Below, piece by piece: positions 49,834-59,169 of a stretch of DNA of 64,000 nt. Under the pieces are notes generated by a model. That model was given only the letters and a program-made list of their open reading frames with translations. It searched no databases and was not told the DNA's origin. A program made the position numbers and the translations under genes. Source of the stretch: Isoptericola sp. BMS4 (GTDB taxonomy: Bacteria > Actinomycetota > Actinomycetes > Actinomycetales > Cellulomonadaceae); contig NZ_SIRP01000001.1 of NCBI RefSeq assembly GCF_011634835.1, forward strand, positions 549,040 to 613,039. The letters run 5' to 3'. Position 1 is the stretch's first letter. The number at the start of each line of letters is the position of its first letter.

Positions 49834-50142
49834 ATGACCGACATCCGCGAGCACGTGACCGTCGTCGACGACCCGGAGCGGCAGGTCTTCGACGCGCGGC
49901 TCGACGACGGCACGACCGCCGGCGGGGCGTACTACCGGCGGCGGGACGGCGTGGTCACCTTCACCCACACCGAGGTCGACCCGGCGTACGAGGGGCGCGG
50001 CGTCGGGTCGCAGCTCGCCCGCGGCGCGCTGGACCAGGTGCGCGCCGCGGGCGCGCGGATCGTTCCGCTGTGCCCGTTCATCAAGGCGTACGTCGATCGG
50101 CACCCGGAGTACGAGGACCTGCTGGCGCGTACCGACGGGTGA
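49834..50142 (+). CDS. Small GNAT-like N-acetyltransferase (YjdJ-type)
   Basis: A 102-residue single-domain GNAT-related protein (Acetyltransf_CG type). FTHTEVDPAYEGRGVGSQLARGALDQ is the acetyl-CoA pyrophosphate loop (R/QxxGxG as GRGVGS) and IVPLCPFIKAYVDRHPEYEDLL the conserved C-terminal segment of this small family. Substrate unknown. The ATG at 49834 is chosen over one three codons upstream because it matches the family start; no strong ribosome-binding site. It converges on the YceI-like gene. Confidence 0.88.
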   Translation: MTDIREHVTVVDDPERQVFDARLDDGTTAGGAYYRRRDGVVTFTHTEVDPAYEGRGVGSQLARGALDQVRAAGARIVPLCPFIKAYVDRHPEYEDLLARTDG

Positions 50143-50152
50143 GTCGCCGGCC

Positions 50153-50968
50153 TCAGCCCGGGAGCACCGTGCCCTGGGCGGCCTGGATCTCCAGCTCCAC
50201 CTTGAGGGTGGTGCCGACCATGGCGACGCCCGCGGCGACCACCTCGTTGAAGCGGATCGCGAAGGCGTCCCGGCGCAGCTCGGCGGTGGCGCGGAACGCC
50301 GCGCGCACCCCGCCCCACGGGTCGGCGCCGGTGCCCAGGTAGGTCAGGTCGAGGTCGACGGGGTGCGCCCGGCCGTGCAGGGTGAGCTCGCCGTGCACCG
50401 TCCACCGGTCCGACCCGGCCGGGGTCATCCCGGCGGACCGGTACGTGATCTGCTCGAACACCCCCACGTCCAGGAAGTCGGCGGACCTCAGGTGCTCGTC
50501 CCGCTGCGCGTTGCCGGTGTCGATCGACGCCGCGGTGAGCACGGCCTGCACCGTCGAGCGGGCGACGTCGTCGGGCGCGACGTCGATCCGCCCGGCGAGC
50601 TCGGTGAACCGGCCCCGGACGCTGGAGATCCCCAGGTGCTGGGCGACGACCACCACCGACGAGTGCGCCGGGTCGATCGTCCAGGGGCCGGGCGGCGGCA
50701 GCTCCGTGCCGCCCTGGCGGGACAGGGTCACCGCGCCGAGGCGGGCGTGCCCGGACGCGGTCACGACCGCCGTCGACGCGGCGGGCGCGTAGCCCACCGC
50801 GGTGACGACGGCGACGTAGGCGCCGGGCACGAGGTCGGCGCCCTCGTGCACCGCGCCGTCGGCGTCGGCGTCGACGCGCAGCACCTGGGTGCCGGCCGCG
50901 TCGGTGAGCGTCACGACGGCGTGCGGAACGGCCCACCCGTCGCGCGTGCGGACGGTCGCGGTCAGCAT
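50153..50968 (-). CDS. YceI-like protein with N-terminal carboxypeptidase-regulatory-like domain
   Basis: A 271-residue protein. Residues 1-85 form a CarboxypepD_reg/CnaB-like beta domain (LTATVRTRDGWAVPHAVVTL, then GAYVAVVTAVGYAP); residues 95-270 are a YceI lipocalin-like domain: WTIDPAHSSVVVVAQHLGIS, RGRFTELAGRIDV, RSADFLDV and TVHGELTLHGRAHPVDL, as in isoprenoid-binding YceI proteins. It lacks a signal peptide. The upstream MFS gene stop overlaps a possible GTG start (50977) in frame; the ATG at 50968 is used here. Coupled translation with the MFS that carries three similar beta domains suggests a shared function in drug or lipid handling. Confidence 0.88.
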   Translation of the reverse strand: MLTATVRTRDGWAVPHAVVTLTDAAGTQVLRVDADADGAVHEGADLVPGAYVAVVTAVGYAPAASTAVVTASGHARLGAVTLSRQGGTELPPPGPWTIDPAHSSVVVVAQHLGISSVRGRFTELAGRIDVAPDDVARSTVQAVLTAASIDTGNAQRDEHLRSADFLDVGVFEQITYRSAGMTPAGSDRWTVHGELTLHGRAHPVDLDLTYLGTGADPWGGVRAAFRATAELRRDAFAIRFNEVVAAGVAMVGTTLKVELEIQAAQGTVLPG

Positions 50969-50973
50969 CCCGC

Positions 50974-53457
50974 TCACTCGTCCGGGTGGGACAGGACGAG
51001 GTCGTGGCCGTCCACTCCCTGGCCCGCCACGGTCAGCGCGGTCGCCACCGGCGGGTAGCCCGTGGCGATCACGGTGTACTCGCCGCCGTCCAGGTCGGTG
51101 AACGCGTAGGCGCCGTCCTCGCCGGTGACGGCGGTCCCGGCGACGTTGCCCGCCGGGTCGACGAGCGTGACGCGCGCGTCCGCGAGCGGACCGTGCGCGG
51201 AGCGCACCACGCCGGTGACCCGGGAGCCGGCCGCGAGGTCCACCTCGACGCGGGTCGCGCCGCCCACCCCCACCTCGACCGGCAGCGCGCGGGGGCGGAA
51301 GCCCGTGGCGTTGACCGCGACGGTCACCGTGCCGGGCACGACCTCGTCGACGGCGAACGTGCCGTCCTCGTCGGTGGTGGCGGTGGCCAGCAGGTCGCCG
51401 CGCACGTCGGTGACCAGCACCATCGCGCCGGTCACCGGCTGCAGGTCGGGGCCGCGGACGACGCCGCGCAGCCCGCTGGTGCCGCTGAGGAGCACGTCGT
51501 GCGCGAGCGGCATCTCGCCGACGACGATCGTCGACGCCTGCGGCTGGAACCCGTCCGCGGACGCGATGAGCACGTAGGTGCCGGCGCCGGGGGCGTCGAC
51601 GGTGTACGCGCCGTCGGACCGGGCGATCGCCAGGCTGAGCTGGCGCCCGCCCAGGGAGATGAGCGTGATCGCCGCCCGCGGCAGCAGGGCGCCGTCGGCC
51701 CCCCGCACGAGGCCGTGCACGGGGACGCCCGGCGTGCCGTCGCCGGTCGGTGCCGGCGCCGTGCCGGGCGCCGCGTCGGTGGTCGAAGACTCGTTCGTGG
51801 CCGGCGTCCCGTTCATGGCGGAGCTCGCGACGAGCGCCTCGGCGGGCGCGGCCGCCGGTGCGTCGTCGGCCTGCGACACGGGCGCGGTGCGCAGCGGCAC
51901 CTCCTTGATGAAGATCACCAGCAGGAAGGCCACGAGCGCGGCACCGGCGGCGATGACGAAGATGTCCGCGATGCCGTCGCCGTACGCGCTCTCCATGATG
52001 GTGCGCAGGGGTGCGGGCAGGGTGTCCATGTCCGGGATGTCGCCGGAGGCGGCGCTGGTGCCCTGCGCCAGGGCGGCGCCCTGCGGACCGAGCTCGGTGA
52101 GCCCGTCCTGGACGTAGTCGGCCACCCGGTTCGCCATGATGGCGCCCAGCGCGGAGACGCCGACGGCGCCGCCGAGGGAGCGGAAGAAGTTGATGGTGGA
52201 GCTGGCCGCGCCGAGCTCGTGCGGGCGCACCTGGTTCTGCACGGCGAGCACCAGGTTCTGCATCATCATGCCGACGCCGAGGCCCATCAGCGCCATGAAG
52301 ACGGCGACGTGCCAGTACTCCGTGTCGTAGTGGATGGTGCTCAGGAGGCCGAGGCCGCCGGTGAGCAGGACGGCGCCCGTGACGAGCCAGCCCTTCCACC
52401 GCCCGGTCCGCGTGATGATCTGGCCGGAGACCGTCGAGGAGACGAACAGCCCGCCGATCATCGGGATCGTCATGACACCCGCCATCGTCGGCGACTTGTC
52501 GCGGGCGAGCTGGAAGTACTGGCTGAAGTAGATGGTGCCGGCGAACATCGCCACGCCCACGAACATGGACGCGACGCTCGAGAGCGTGACCGTCCTGTTC
52601 CGGAACAGGTGCAGCGGGATGATCGGCTCGGACACCTTGGACTCGACCAGCACGAACAGCAGGATGAGCACGAGGGCCCCACCGGTCATCGTGTAGGTCT
52701 GCCACGAGTCCCAGTCGTACTTGTCGCCGGCGAAGGTGACCCACAGCAGCAGCAGGCACACGGCGGCGGTGGACAGGAACGCGCCGCCCCAGTCGATCCT
52801 GACGTCCTCGCGCTTGACGACCGGCAGGTGCAGCGTCTTCTGCAGCACGATGATCGCGATGACCGCGAACGGGATCCCGACGTAGAAGCACCAGCGCCAG
52901 CCGAGCCAGTCCGTGTCGGTGATGAGGCCGCCGAGCAGGGGGCCGCCCACGGTCGCGACGGCGAACGTCGCGCCCAGGTAGCCGGAGTACCGGCCGCGCT
53001 CGCGCGGCGCGATCATCGAGGCCATGACCACCTGCGCCAGCGCCGACAGCCCGCCGGCGCCGATGCCCTGGAAGACGCGGCAGACGATCAGCCACTCGGC
53101 GCTCTGGGCGAGACCCGCGGTGGCGGAGGCGACGACGAAGATCACCAGGGCGATCTGGACCAGCGCCTTCTTGCTGAACAGGTCGGCGAGCTTGCCCCAG
53201 AGCGGGGTGCTGGCCGTCATCGCCAGCAGCGACGCGGTGACCACCCAGGTGTAGGCGGACTGGCCGCCGCCGAGGTCGGCGATGATCTGCGGGAGGGCGT
53301 TGGAGACGATCGTGGACGACAGGATCGCGACGAACATGCCCAGGAGGACACCTGTCAGCGCCTCCAGCACCTGCCGGTGGGTCATCGAGCTCTCGGTGCC
53401 GCCCGTGCGGTCGCCGCGGCGGGCGTGCGCCGGCGACGTTGCTGTCGTCGTGGCCAT
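50974..53457 (-). CDS. DHA2-type MFS drug exporter fused to three carboxypeptidase-regulatory-like domains
   Basis: An 827-residue chimera. Residues 25-535 are a 14-helix DHA2 multidrug transporter: motif VLLGMFVAILSSTIVSNALP, motif A region GKLADLFSKKALVQIAL, VCRVFQGIGAGGLSALAQVV and MARPHELGAASS-like NQVRPHELGAASSTINFFR. After an Ala/Thr/Pro linker, residues 585-820 hold three beta-sandwich repeats of the CarboxypepD_reg type, each with a pattern like GVVRGPDLQPVTGAMVLVTD and GTYVLIASADGFQP. Such tails are rare on MFS proteins; they would sit on one side of the membrane near the C terminus. The ATG at 53457 follows GAGAGGACC. The MarR gene upstream probably controls it. Confidence 0.92.
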   Translation of the reverse strand: MATTTATSPAHARRGDRTGGTESSMTHRQVLEALTGVLLGMFVAILSSTIVSNALPQIIADLGGGQSAYTWVVTASLLAMTASTPLWGKLADLFSKKALVQIALVIFVVASATAGLAQSAEWLIVCRVFQGIGAGGLSALAQVVMASMIAPRERGRYSGYLGATFAVATVGGPLLGGLITDTDWLGWRWCFYVGIPFAVIAIIVLQKTLHLPVVKREDVRIDWGGAFLSTAAVCLLLLWVTFAGDKYDWDSWQTYTMTGGALVLILLFVLVESKVSEPIIPLHLFRNRTVTLSSVASMFVGVAMFAGTIYFSQYFQLARDKSPTMAGVMTIPMIGGLFVSSTVSGQIITRTGRWKGWLVTGAVLLTGGLGLLSTIHYDTEYWHVAVFMALMGLGVGMMMQNLVLAVQNQVRPHELGAASSTINFFRSLGGAVGVSALGAIMANRVADYVQDGLTELGPQGAALAQGTSAASGDIPDMDTLPAPLRTIMESAYGDGIADIFVIAAGAALVAFLLVIFIKEVPLRTAPVSQADDAPAAAPAEALVASSAMNGTPATNESSTTDAAPGTAPAPTGDGTPGVPVHGLVRGADGALLPRAAITLISLGGRQLSLAIARSDGAYTVDAPGAGTYVLIASADGFQPQASTIVVGEMPLAHDVLLSGTSGLRGVVRGPDLQPVTGAMVLVTDVRGDLLATATTDEDGTFAVDEVVPGTVTVAVNATGFRPRALPVEVGVGGATRVEVDLAAGSRVTGVVRSAHGPLADARVTLVDPAGNVAGTAVTGEDGAYAFTDLDGGEYTVIATGYPPVATALTVAGQGVDGHDLVLSHPDE

Positions 53458-53491
53458 GGAGGTCCTCTCGGGGTACTGCGTCGGTGGTGCG

Positions 53492-53962
53492 TCAGGCCTG
53501 CGCGGAGGTGCCGGCCGTCTCGCGGTCCGGCGGTGTGCAGTCGGCGAAGCTGCCGTGCAGCCGGGCCATGAGGGCGGTCAGCCGGTCGATCTCGTCGTCG
53601 TCCCAGTCGCTCATCCGTTCGGCGAGCAGCCCGGTGGTGCGTTCCGAGATCTCGTCGAGCATCCGGCGGCCGGCCGGGGTGAGGCTGAGGGTCCACGACC
53701 GCCGGTCCGCGGGGTCCTGCGTCCGCTCGACCCAGCCCTGCTCGACGGCGTGGGAGACGTGGCGGCTGGTGACGGAGATGTCGAGCCACATCTTGTCGGC
53801 GAGCAGGCTCAGGTGCGTCGGCCCCTGGCGGTGCAGGGTGGACAGCACGGCCGTCGGGCCGACGGGACAGTCGTGCGGAAGGTTGCGCACGATGGCGCGC
53901 TTGACGGCGCCGACGGCGCGCAGCTGTCGCTGGAGATCCTCGTACCGTGACCGGTCGGACAC
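53492..53962 (-). CDS. MarR-family regulator
   Basis: A 156-residue winged-helix MarR repressor. VGPTAVLSTLHRQGPTHLSLLADKM and the recognition helix DISVTSRHVSHAVEQGWVERT followed by the beta-hairpin DPADRRSWTLSLTPAGRRML are typical. It precedes the MFS exporter on the same strand by 34 bases, so it should repress the operon marR, MFS, YceI and respond to a toxic aromatic compound. The GTG at 53962 follows GGAGGTG; an in-frame ATG further upstream (at about 54020) would cover the operator and is less likely. The palindrome ATGGTTGC...GCAACCAT lies just before. Confidence 0.92.
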   Translation of the reverse strand: MSDRSRYEDLQRQLRAVGAVKRAIVRNLPHDCPVGPTAVLSTLHRQGPTHLSLLADKMWLDISVTSRHVSHAVEQGWVERTQDPADRRSWTLSLTPAGRRMLDEISERTTGLLAERMSDWDDDEIDRLTALMARLHGSFADCTPPDRETAGTSAQA

Positions 53963-53977
53963 TCGCCCACCTCCAAG

Positions 53978-54018
53978 ATGGTTGCAGCAGGCAACCATAA
54001 AAAGGTTGCTTGCAGAAA
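53978..54018. promoter_or_regulatory. Probable MarR operator
   Basis: ATGGTTGC (53978-53985) and GCAACCAT (53991-53998) form a perfect 8-bp-arm palindrome; a further half-site GGTTGC follows at 54004. The region is unusually AT-rich for this window. Confidence 0.75.
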
Positions 54019-54053
54019 TCAAATTGGTGGGCCGGCGGGTCCCGGACGGCAGA

Positions 54054-54095
54054 CGGCTGTGCCCGGCGGCCGGTGAGGCTCGCCGGGCACAGCCG
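54054..54095 (-). terminator. Strong hairpin after pgm
   Basis: CGGCTGTGCCCGGCG (54054-54068) pairs perfectly with CGCCGGGCACAGCCG (54081-54095), loop 12 nt, about 40 bases past the pgm stop. Confidence 0.85.
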
Positions 54096-54136
54096 TGCCG
54101 CGCCGACGATGGCGCGGGCGGGGAGAGGGGGTGGGG

Positions 54137-55825
<1,689 letters not shown>

Positions 55826-55888
55826 GGGGTCGATACTGCCAGCAGGCGATTGATCCGCCCAGGACGACAGGCGATCGCGTGTTGACCA

Positions 55889-55971
55889 CCGCTGATCCCC
55901 ACGAATGTGGGGAACACTGCCGTCGGATCGTGTCGGTCCACGTCGGCTCATCCCGCTGTGGTCGGGAGTAC
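55889..55971 (-). CRISPR. Two I-E-like repeats around a 26-nt spacer: mini-array or CreR-like guide RNA
   Basis: On the minus strand, 55917-55889 has the full 29-nt plan of an I-E repeat: GTGTT, stem CCCCAC/GTGGGG with loop ATTC, then the 8-nt tail ATCAGCGG. A second, degenerate copy at 55971-55944 has GTACT, stem TCCCG/CGGGA with a 7-nt loop, and the tail ATGAGCCG, typical of I-E 5' handles. Between them are 26 nt, shorter than the usual 32. TAGCCT (55987-55982 reading minus) lies ten bases before the first repeat, where a promoter should be. Processing by Cas6e would give an RNA of handle, 26-nt guide and 3' hairpin. The active CRISPR array of this locus is not in the window, so repeat identity with it cannot be checked. 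Confidence 0.6.
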
Positions 55972-56079
55972 CTCTCGATCGAGGCTAGCCCAGATCTGTG
56001 AACAGGTGGCAGTGAACACTTGTACCGATACGAGACGGCGTCAATTTCATCCTGGCGCGAGCATGCGGAGGATGTGACG

Positions 56080-56148
56080 CTCGGATCAGATCCGAGGAGC
56101 TGGTCACCGATGATGTTCGCCTGGGAAGTGCGCTCGGGGCTTTCCCAG
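56080..56148. promoter_or_regulatory. Inverted repeats upstream of cas3, possible operator
   Basis: CTCGGATC-a-GATCCGAG (56080-56096) is a perfect 8-bp-arm palindrome 85 bp before the cas3 GTG; CTGGGAA (56121-56127) pairs with TTCCCAG (56142-56148). Either could bind a cas regulator; no regulator gene is nearby. Confidence 0.5.
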
Positions 56149-56180
56149 CGTGCGCCCCACCCTGCGGGACGTGGCCGCTC

Positions 56181-59168
56181 GTGAACCTGTCCGCCGGCGC
56201 CCGATCGGTGTGGGCCAAGAGCTGGCCGCAGCGTCAGCGCGACGTCGAGCAGTGGAGTCCGCTGTGGCGTCATCTCCAGGATTCGGCGGCCGTCGCGGGA
56301 CGCCTGTGGGACGAATGGCTCCCGGCCGCCGTGACCCGGCAGATCGCGGAGGCGTGCGGTGGCGACGACGCCGGCCGCACGCTGCTCGTGCTGCTCTCCG
56401 GCGTCCACGACGTAGGAAAGGCGTCCCCTGCCTTCGCCGTGCAAGTGGATGCGCTGCGTGACCAGATGGTCCGTGCGGGCCTGCCGATGCCGCACCGGCT
56501 TCCGGAACGAAGCGATCTGCCGCACGGCCTGGCGGGGCAGGTCGTGTTCGAACGATGGCTCGAGGAACGGTACGGGTGGCAGCGCCCGGCGGCGGGTGCG
56601 CTCGGTTCGGTGATCGGCGGGCACCACGGTGTGCCACCGTCGAGCGGCGAGCTCAACCGAGCCCGCCGGAACCTGGAGCTGCTCGGCGACGGCCCCTGGG
56701 CGCGCGTGCAGGACGAGCTCATCGAGCACATGGCGCAGCACACCGGAGCGACCGGGTACCTCTCGGGGGACGTCTGGCATCGCGTCCCGCAGCACGTGCT
56801 CGCCACCCTGCTCGGCCTCGTCGTCGTCGCCGACTGGCTCGCGTCGAACCAGGACCTGTTTCCGCTGGTGCCTGTGGGAACGGAAGCCGTGCTGCCCCAG
56901 CCGCCCGTCGAGGACGCGATGCGACTCGACGCGGCGTGGGCCGACGCCCACCTGCCACCGCCGTGGCACCCGAAGGACCTCCGCGCCTGCGCGGACGAGA
57001 TTCTCCGCACCCGCTTCGAGCTGCCGGACGGCGCGTCCGCCCGGCCGGTGCAGGCGGCCGCGATCGAGGTGGCGCGCACCATGGACGCCCAGGGAATCCT
57101 CGTCGTCGAGGCGCCGATGGGCGAGGGCAAGACGGAGGCGGCGCTCGCGGCCGCTGAGATCCTCGCGGCGCGCTCGGGTGCCGGTGGCCTCATGGTCGCC
57201 TTGCCCACCCAGGCCACGAGCGACGCGATGTTCGCCCGTGTGATGCGCTGGCTCGCGCGGACGACGCCCGATGCCGGCGCAGGTGCCGGCGTGGAGAAGG
57301 CTCTGGTGCCCGACGCCGGCGGCGAGAACGCGCGCCGGTCGGTCTACCTCGCCCACGGCAAGGCCTGGCTCAACCCGGACTTCTCCCGGGTACCGCGCGG
57401 CCGTCCGCGGAGTGGGGACGTGGGGCGGGACGAGGCCGGTGGTGGCGCGTACGTCGACTCCTGGATGACCGGCCGCCGCAAGGGAGTGCTGGCCGACGTC
57501 GTGGTCGGCACGATCGACCAGGTCCTCTTCGCTGCCCTGCAGTCGCGTCATGTCGCGCTGCGGCACCTGGCGCTCGCGCGCAAGGTCGTGGTGCTCGACG
57601 AGGTCCACTCCTTCGACGCCTACATGAACGTCTATCTCGAGCGCGCGCTCGAGTGGCTGGGGGCGTACGGAGTGCCGGTCGTGGCGCTCTCGGCGACGTT
57701 GCCGCCCCGCCTGCGGGACCGTCTGGTCGACGCGTACCGGCGGGGCAGGGCTGCGGCGGGGGGAGCGTCGGTGCGGCGGGATCGCCGACGCGATCGGCCT
57801 CGACCAGCGGTCCTCGCCGCGCCGGCTCCTGGCCCGGCCTCCAGCTCGGTCGCCGACCTGCCCAGTCCCGCCGGGCCGACGCCGTCGTCGTCGCGGGTGA
57901 CGGCACTGACCGGTGGGGTCGCGGCCGGGTCCGACGTCGAAGGAGCGGCAGCGACTCGGCGCGTCGCTGTCGAGACAGCGGCCGACGAGGACGTCGTCGC
58001 TCTCGTGCGGGACGCCGTGGTCGACGGCGGGTGCGTCCTCGTGGTCCGCAACACCGTGCGACGTGCCCAGGAGACCTTCCGAGACCTCCAGGACGTGCTC
58101 GGCACAGACGTGGTCCTGCTGCACTCGCGATTCCTCGCGAGCGATCGCAAGCACCGTGAGCAGCGGCTCGTCGAGCAGCTCGGCCCGCCGTCCCACGGCG
58201 GTGGTCGCGGGTCCAGGCCGAAGCGACTCGTCGTCGTCGCCACTCAGGTGGTGGAGCAGAGCCTGGACGTCGACTTCGACCTGCTCGTCACCGATCTCGC
58301 GCCGACCGATCTGCTGCTGCAGCGCATCGGGCGCCTGCACCGGCATGAGCGCCCCGCGGACCACCGGCCGCTGGCGGTGCGCCGGGCGCGCGCGGTCGTC
58401 GTCGGCGTGGACGACTGGACCGCCGCACCGCCGACGTTCCCGCGAGGAAGCGTGCCCGTCTACGGCGAGCACCTGTTGTTCCGGGCCGCGGCTCAGGTCG
58501 CCGAGAGAGCCTCGTCGGAGGCAGGGATCATGCTCCCGGGCGACATCGCGCCGCTCGTCCACATCGCCTACAGCGAGCTTCCGCTCGGTGCACCTGACTG
58601 GCAGGAGGCCATGCGAGCGGCGCGAGATGTCTCCGACCACGCGCGGAAGGTCGACGAGGTCAAGGCGGAGAGCTTCCTGCTCGGGGCACCCGGGGAGGAC
58701 CGCGTCGGCCTGATCGGTTGGCTGGATGCCAGCGTCGGCGAGGCGGACGCCCAGGGCCGGGCGCAGGTGCGCGACTCCGAGGACGCCTTCGAGGTGCTTG
58801 TGGTCCAGGAGAGCGTCGGCGGTCAGTGGCGCCTCCCTGACTGGCTGGAGGCGGGTACCGGAGGCCAGCTGCTCGAGATGGGTGAGGTCCCACCGACGGC
58901 GAAACGTCGTGCCCTGGCGGGCACTGCCGTGCGGCTCCCGTCCTGGGTGGCGGCGGGCGACCTCGGCGACCAGGTCCTGGACGAGCTCGAAGCACTCGTC
59001 CGGGAAGCCTGGCAGGAGTCCCCCGACCTGGCGGGACAGCTGGTCCTGCCGCTGGGCGACGCCCGCCGCGCCGAGGTGGCCGGTTGCGAGATCTCCTACG
59101 ACGAAGACGTCGGCCTCCAGGTCCGGCGCACAGCGGGTGAAGATCGCCGACCAGACGAGGAGACATGA
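56181..59168 (+). CDS. cas3: Type I-E Cas3 helicase-nuclease
   Basis: A 995-residue single-chain Cas3, which is recruited by DNA-bound Cascade, nicks the displaced strand and degrades it. The HD nuclease is N-terminal: LLSGVHDVGKASPAF (HD near residue 74) and GGHHGVPPS. The helicase follows: Walker A EAPMGEGKTEAAL (near 312), DEVHSFDAYM (near 473), SATLP (about 504), and motif VI QRIGRLHRHERP (about 714). Between SATLP and the second RecA domain lies a ~70-residue Arg/Pro/Ala/Ser-rich insert (about 520-593) not usual in the family. The GTG at 56181 is the only reasonable start. It heads the operon; cse1 follows two bases after its stop. Confidence 0.96.
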   Translation: MNLSAGARSVWAKSWPQRQRDVEQWSPLWRHLQDSAAVAGRLWDEWLPAAVTRQIAEACGGDDAGRTLLVLLSGVHDVGKASPAFAVQVDALRDQMVRAGLPMPHRLPERSDLPHGLAGQVVFERWLEERYGWQRPAAGALGSVIGGHHGVPPSSGELNRARRNLELLGDGPWARVQDELIEHMAQHTGATGYLSGDVWHRVPQHVLATLLGLVVVADWLASNQDLFPLVPVGTEAVLPQPPVEDAMRLDAAWADAHLPPPWHPKDLRACADEILRTRFELPDGASARPVQAAAIEVARTMDAQGILVVEAPMGEGKTEAALAAAEILAARSGAGGLMVALPTQATSDAMFARVMRWLARTTPDAGAGAGVEKALVPDAGGENARRSVYLAHGKAWLNPDFSRVPRGRPRSGDVGRDEAGGGAYVDSWMTGRRKGVLADVVVGTIDQVLFAALQSRHVALRHLALARKVVVLDEVHSFDAYMNVYLERALEWLGAYGVPVVALSATLPPRLRDRLVDAYRRGRAAAGGASVRRDRRRDRPRPAVLAAPAPGPASSSVADLPSPAGPTPSSSRVTALTGGVAAGSDVEGAAATRRVAVETAADEDVVALVRDAVVDGGCVLVVRNTVRRAQETFRDLQDVLGTDVVLLHSRFLASDRKHREQRLVEQLGPPSHGGGRGSRPKRLVVVATQVVEQSLDVDFDLLVTDLAPTDLLLQRIGRLHRHERPADHRPLAVRRARAVVVGVDDWTAAPPTFPRGSVPVYGEHLLFRAAAQVAERASSEAGIMLPGDIAPLVHIAYSELPLGAPDWQEAMRAARDVSDHARKVDEVKAESFLLGAPGEDRVGLIGWLDASVGEADAQGRAQVRDSEDAFEVLVVQESVGGQWRLPDWLEAGTGGQLLEMGEVPPTAKRRALAGTAVRLPSWVAAGDLGDQVLDELEALVREAWQESPDLAGQLVLPLGDARRAEVAGCEISYDEDVGLQVRRTAGEDRRPDEET

Positions 59169-59169
59169 C

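Larger units (their letters stand above)
55826..56180. other. 355-bp intergenic region between pgm and cas3
   Basis: This is the longest gene-free stretch in the window and is lower in GC than its surroundings around 56000-56060. It holds two CRISPR-repeat-like sequences (55889-55971), a minus-strand -10-like TAGCCT (55982-55987), a possible cas promoter (TTGTAC at 56020 with a weak -10 near 56043), and two inverted repeats close to cas3 (56080-56096 and 56121-56148). No protein-coding gene is supported. Confidence 0.75.

Noticed and set aside
55891..55971. Reading the two repeat-like sequences on the plus strand as an array facing cas3
   Set aside because: On the plus strand the lead and tail do not fit the I-E plan and the spacing is irregular; the minus-strand reading fits both repeats better.
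56063..56080. Tiny frame ATG CGG AGG ATG TGA in the pgm-cas3 gap as a CreT-type toxin
   Set aside because: Four codons without ribosome-binding site; no pair of rare arginine codons of the AGA type. Too little to support a gene.
56168..56190. Match of the mini-CRISPR spacer seed (ACGTGG) to the sequence at the cas3 start
   Set aside because: Only six contiguous bases match, then scattered matches, and the preceding bases (ggg) are not a known I-E PAM. Such a match is expected by chance in a gap of this size, so it is not proof of self-targeting.
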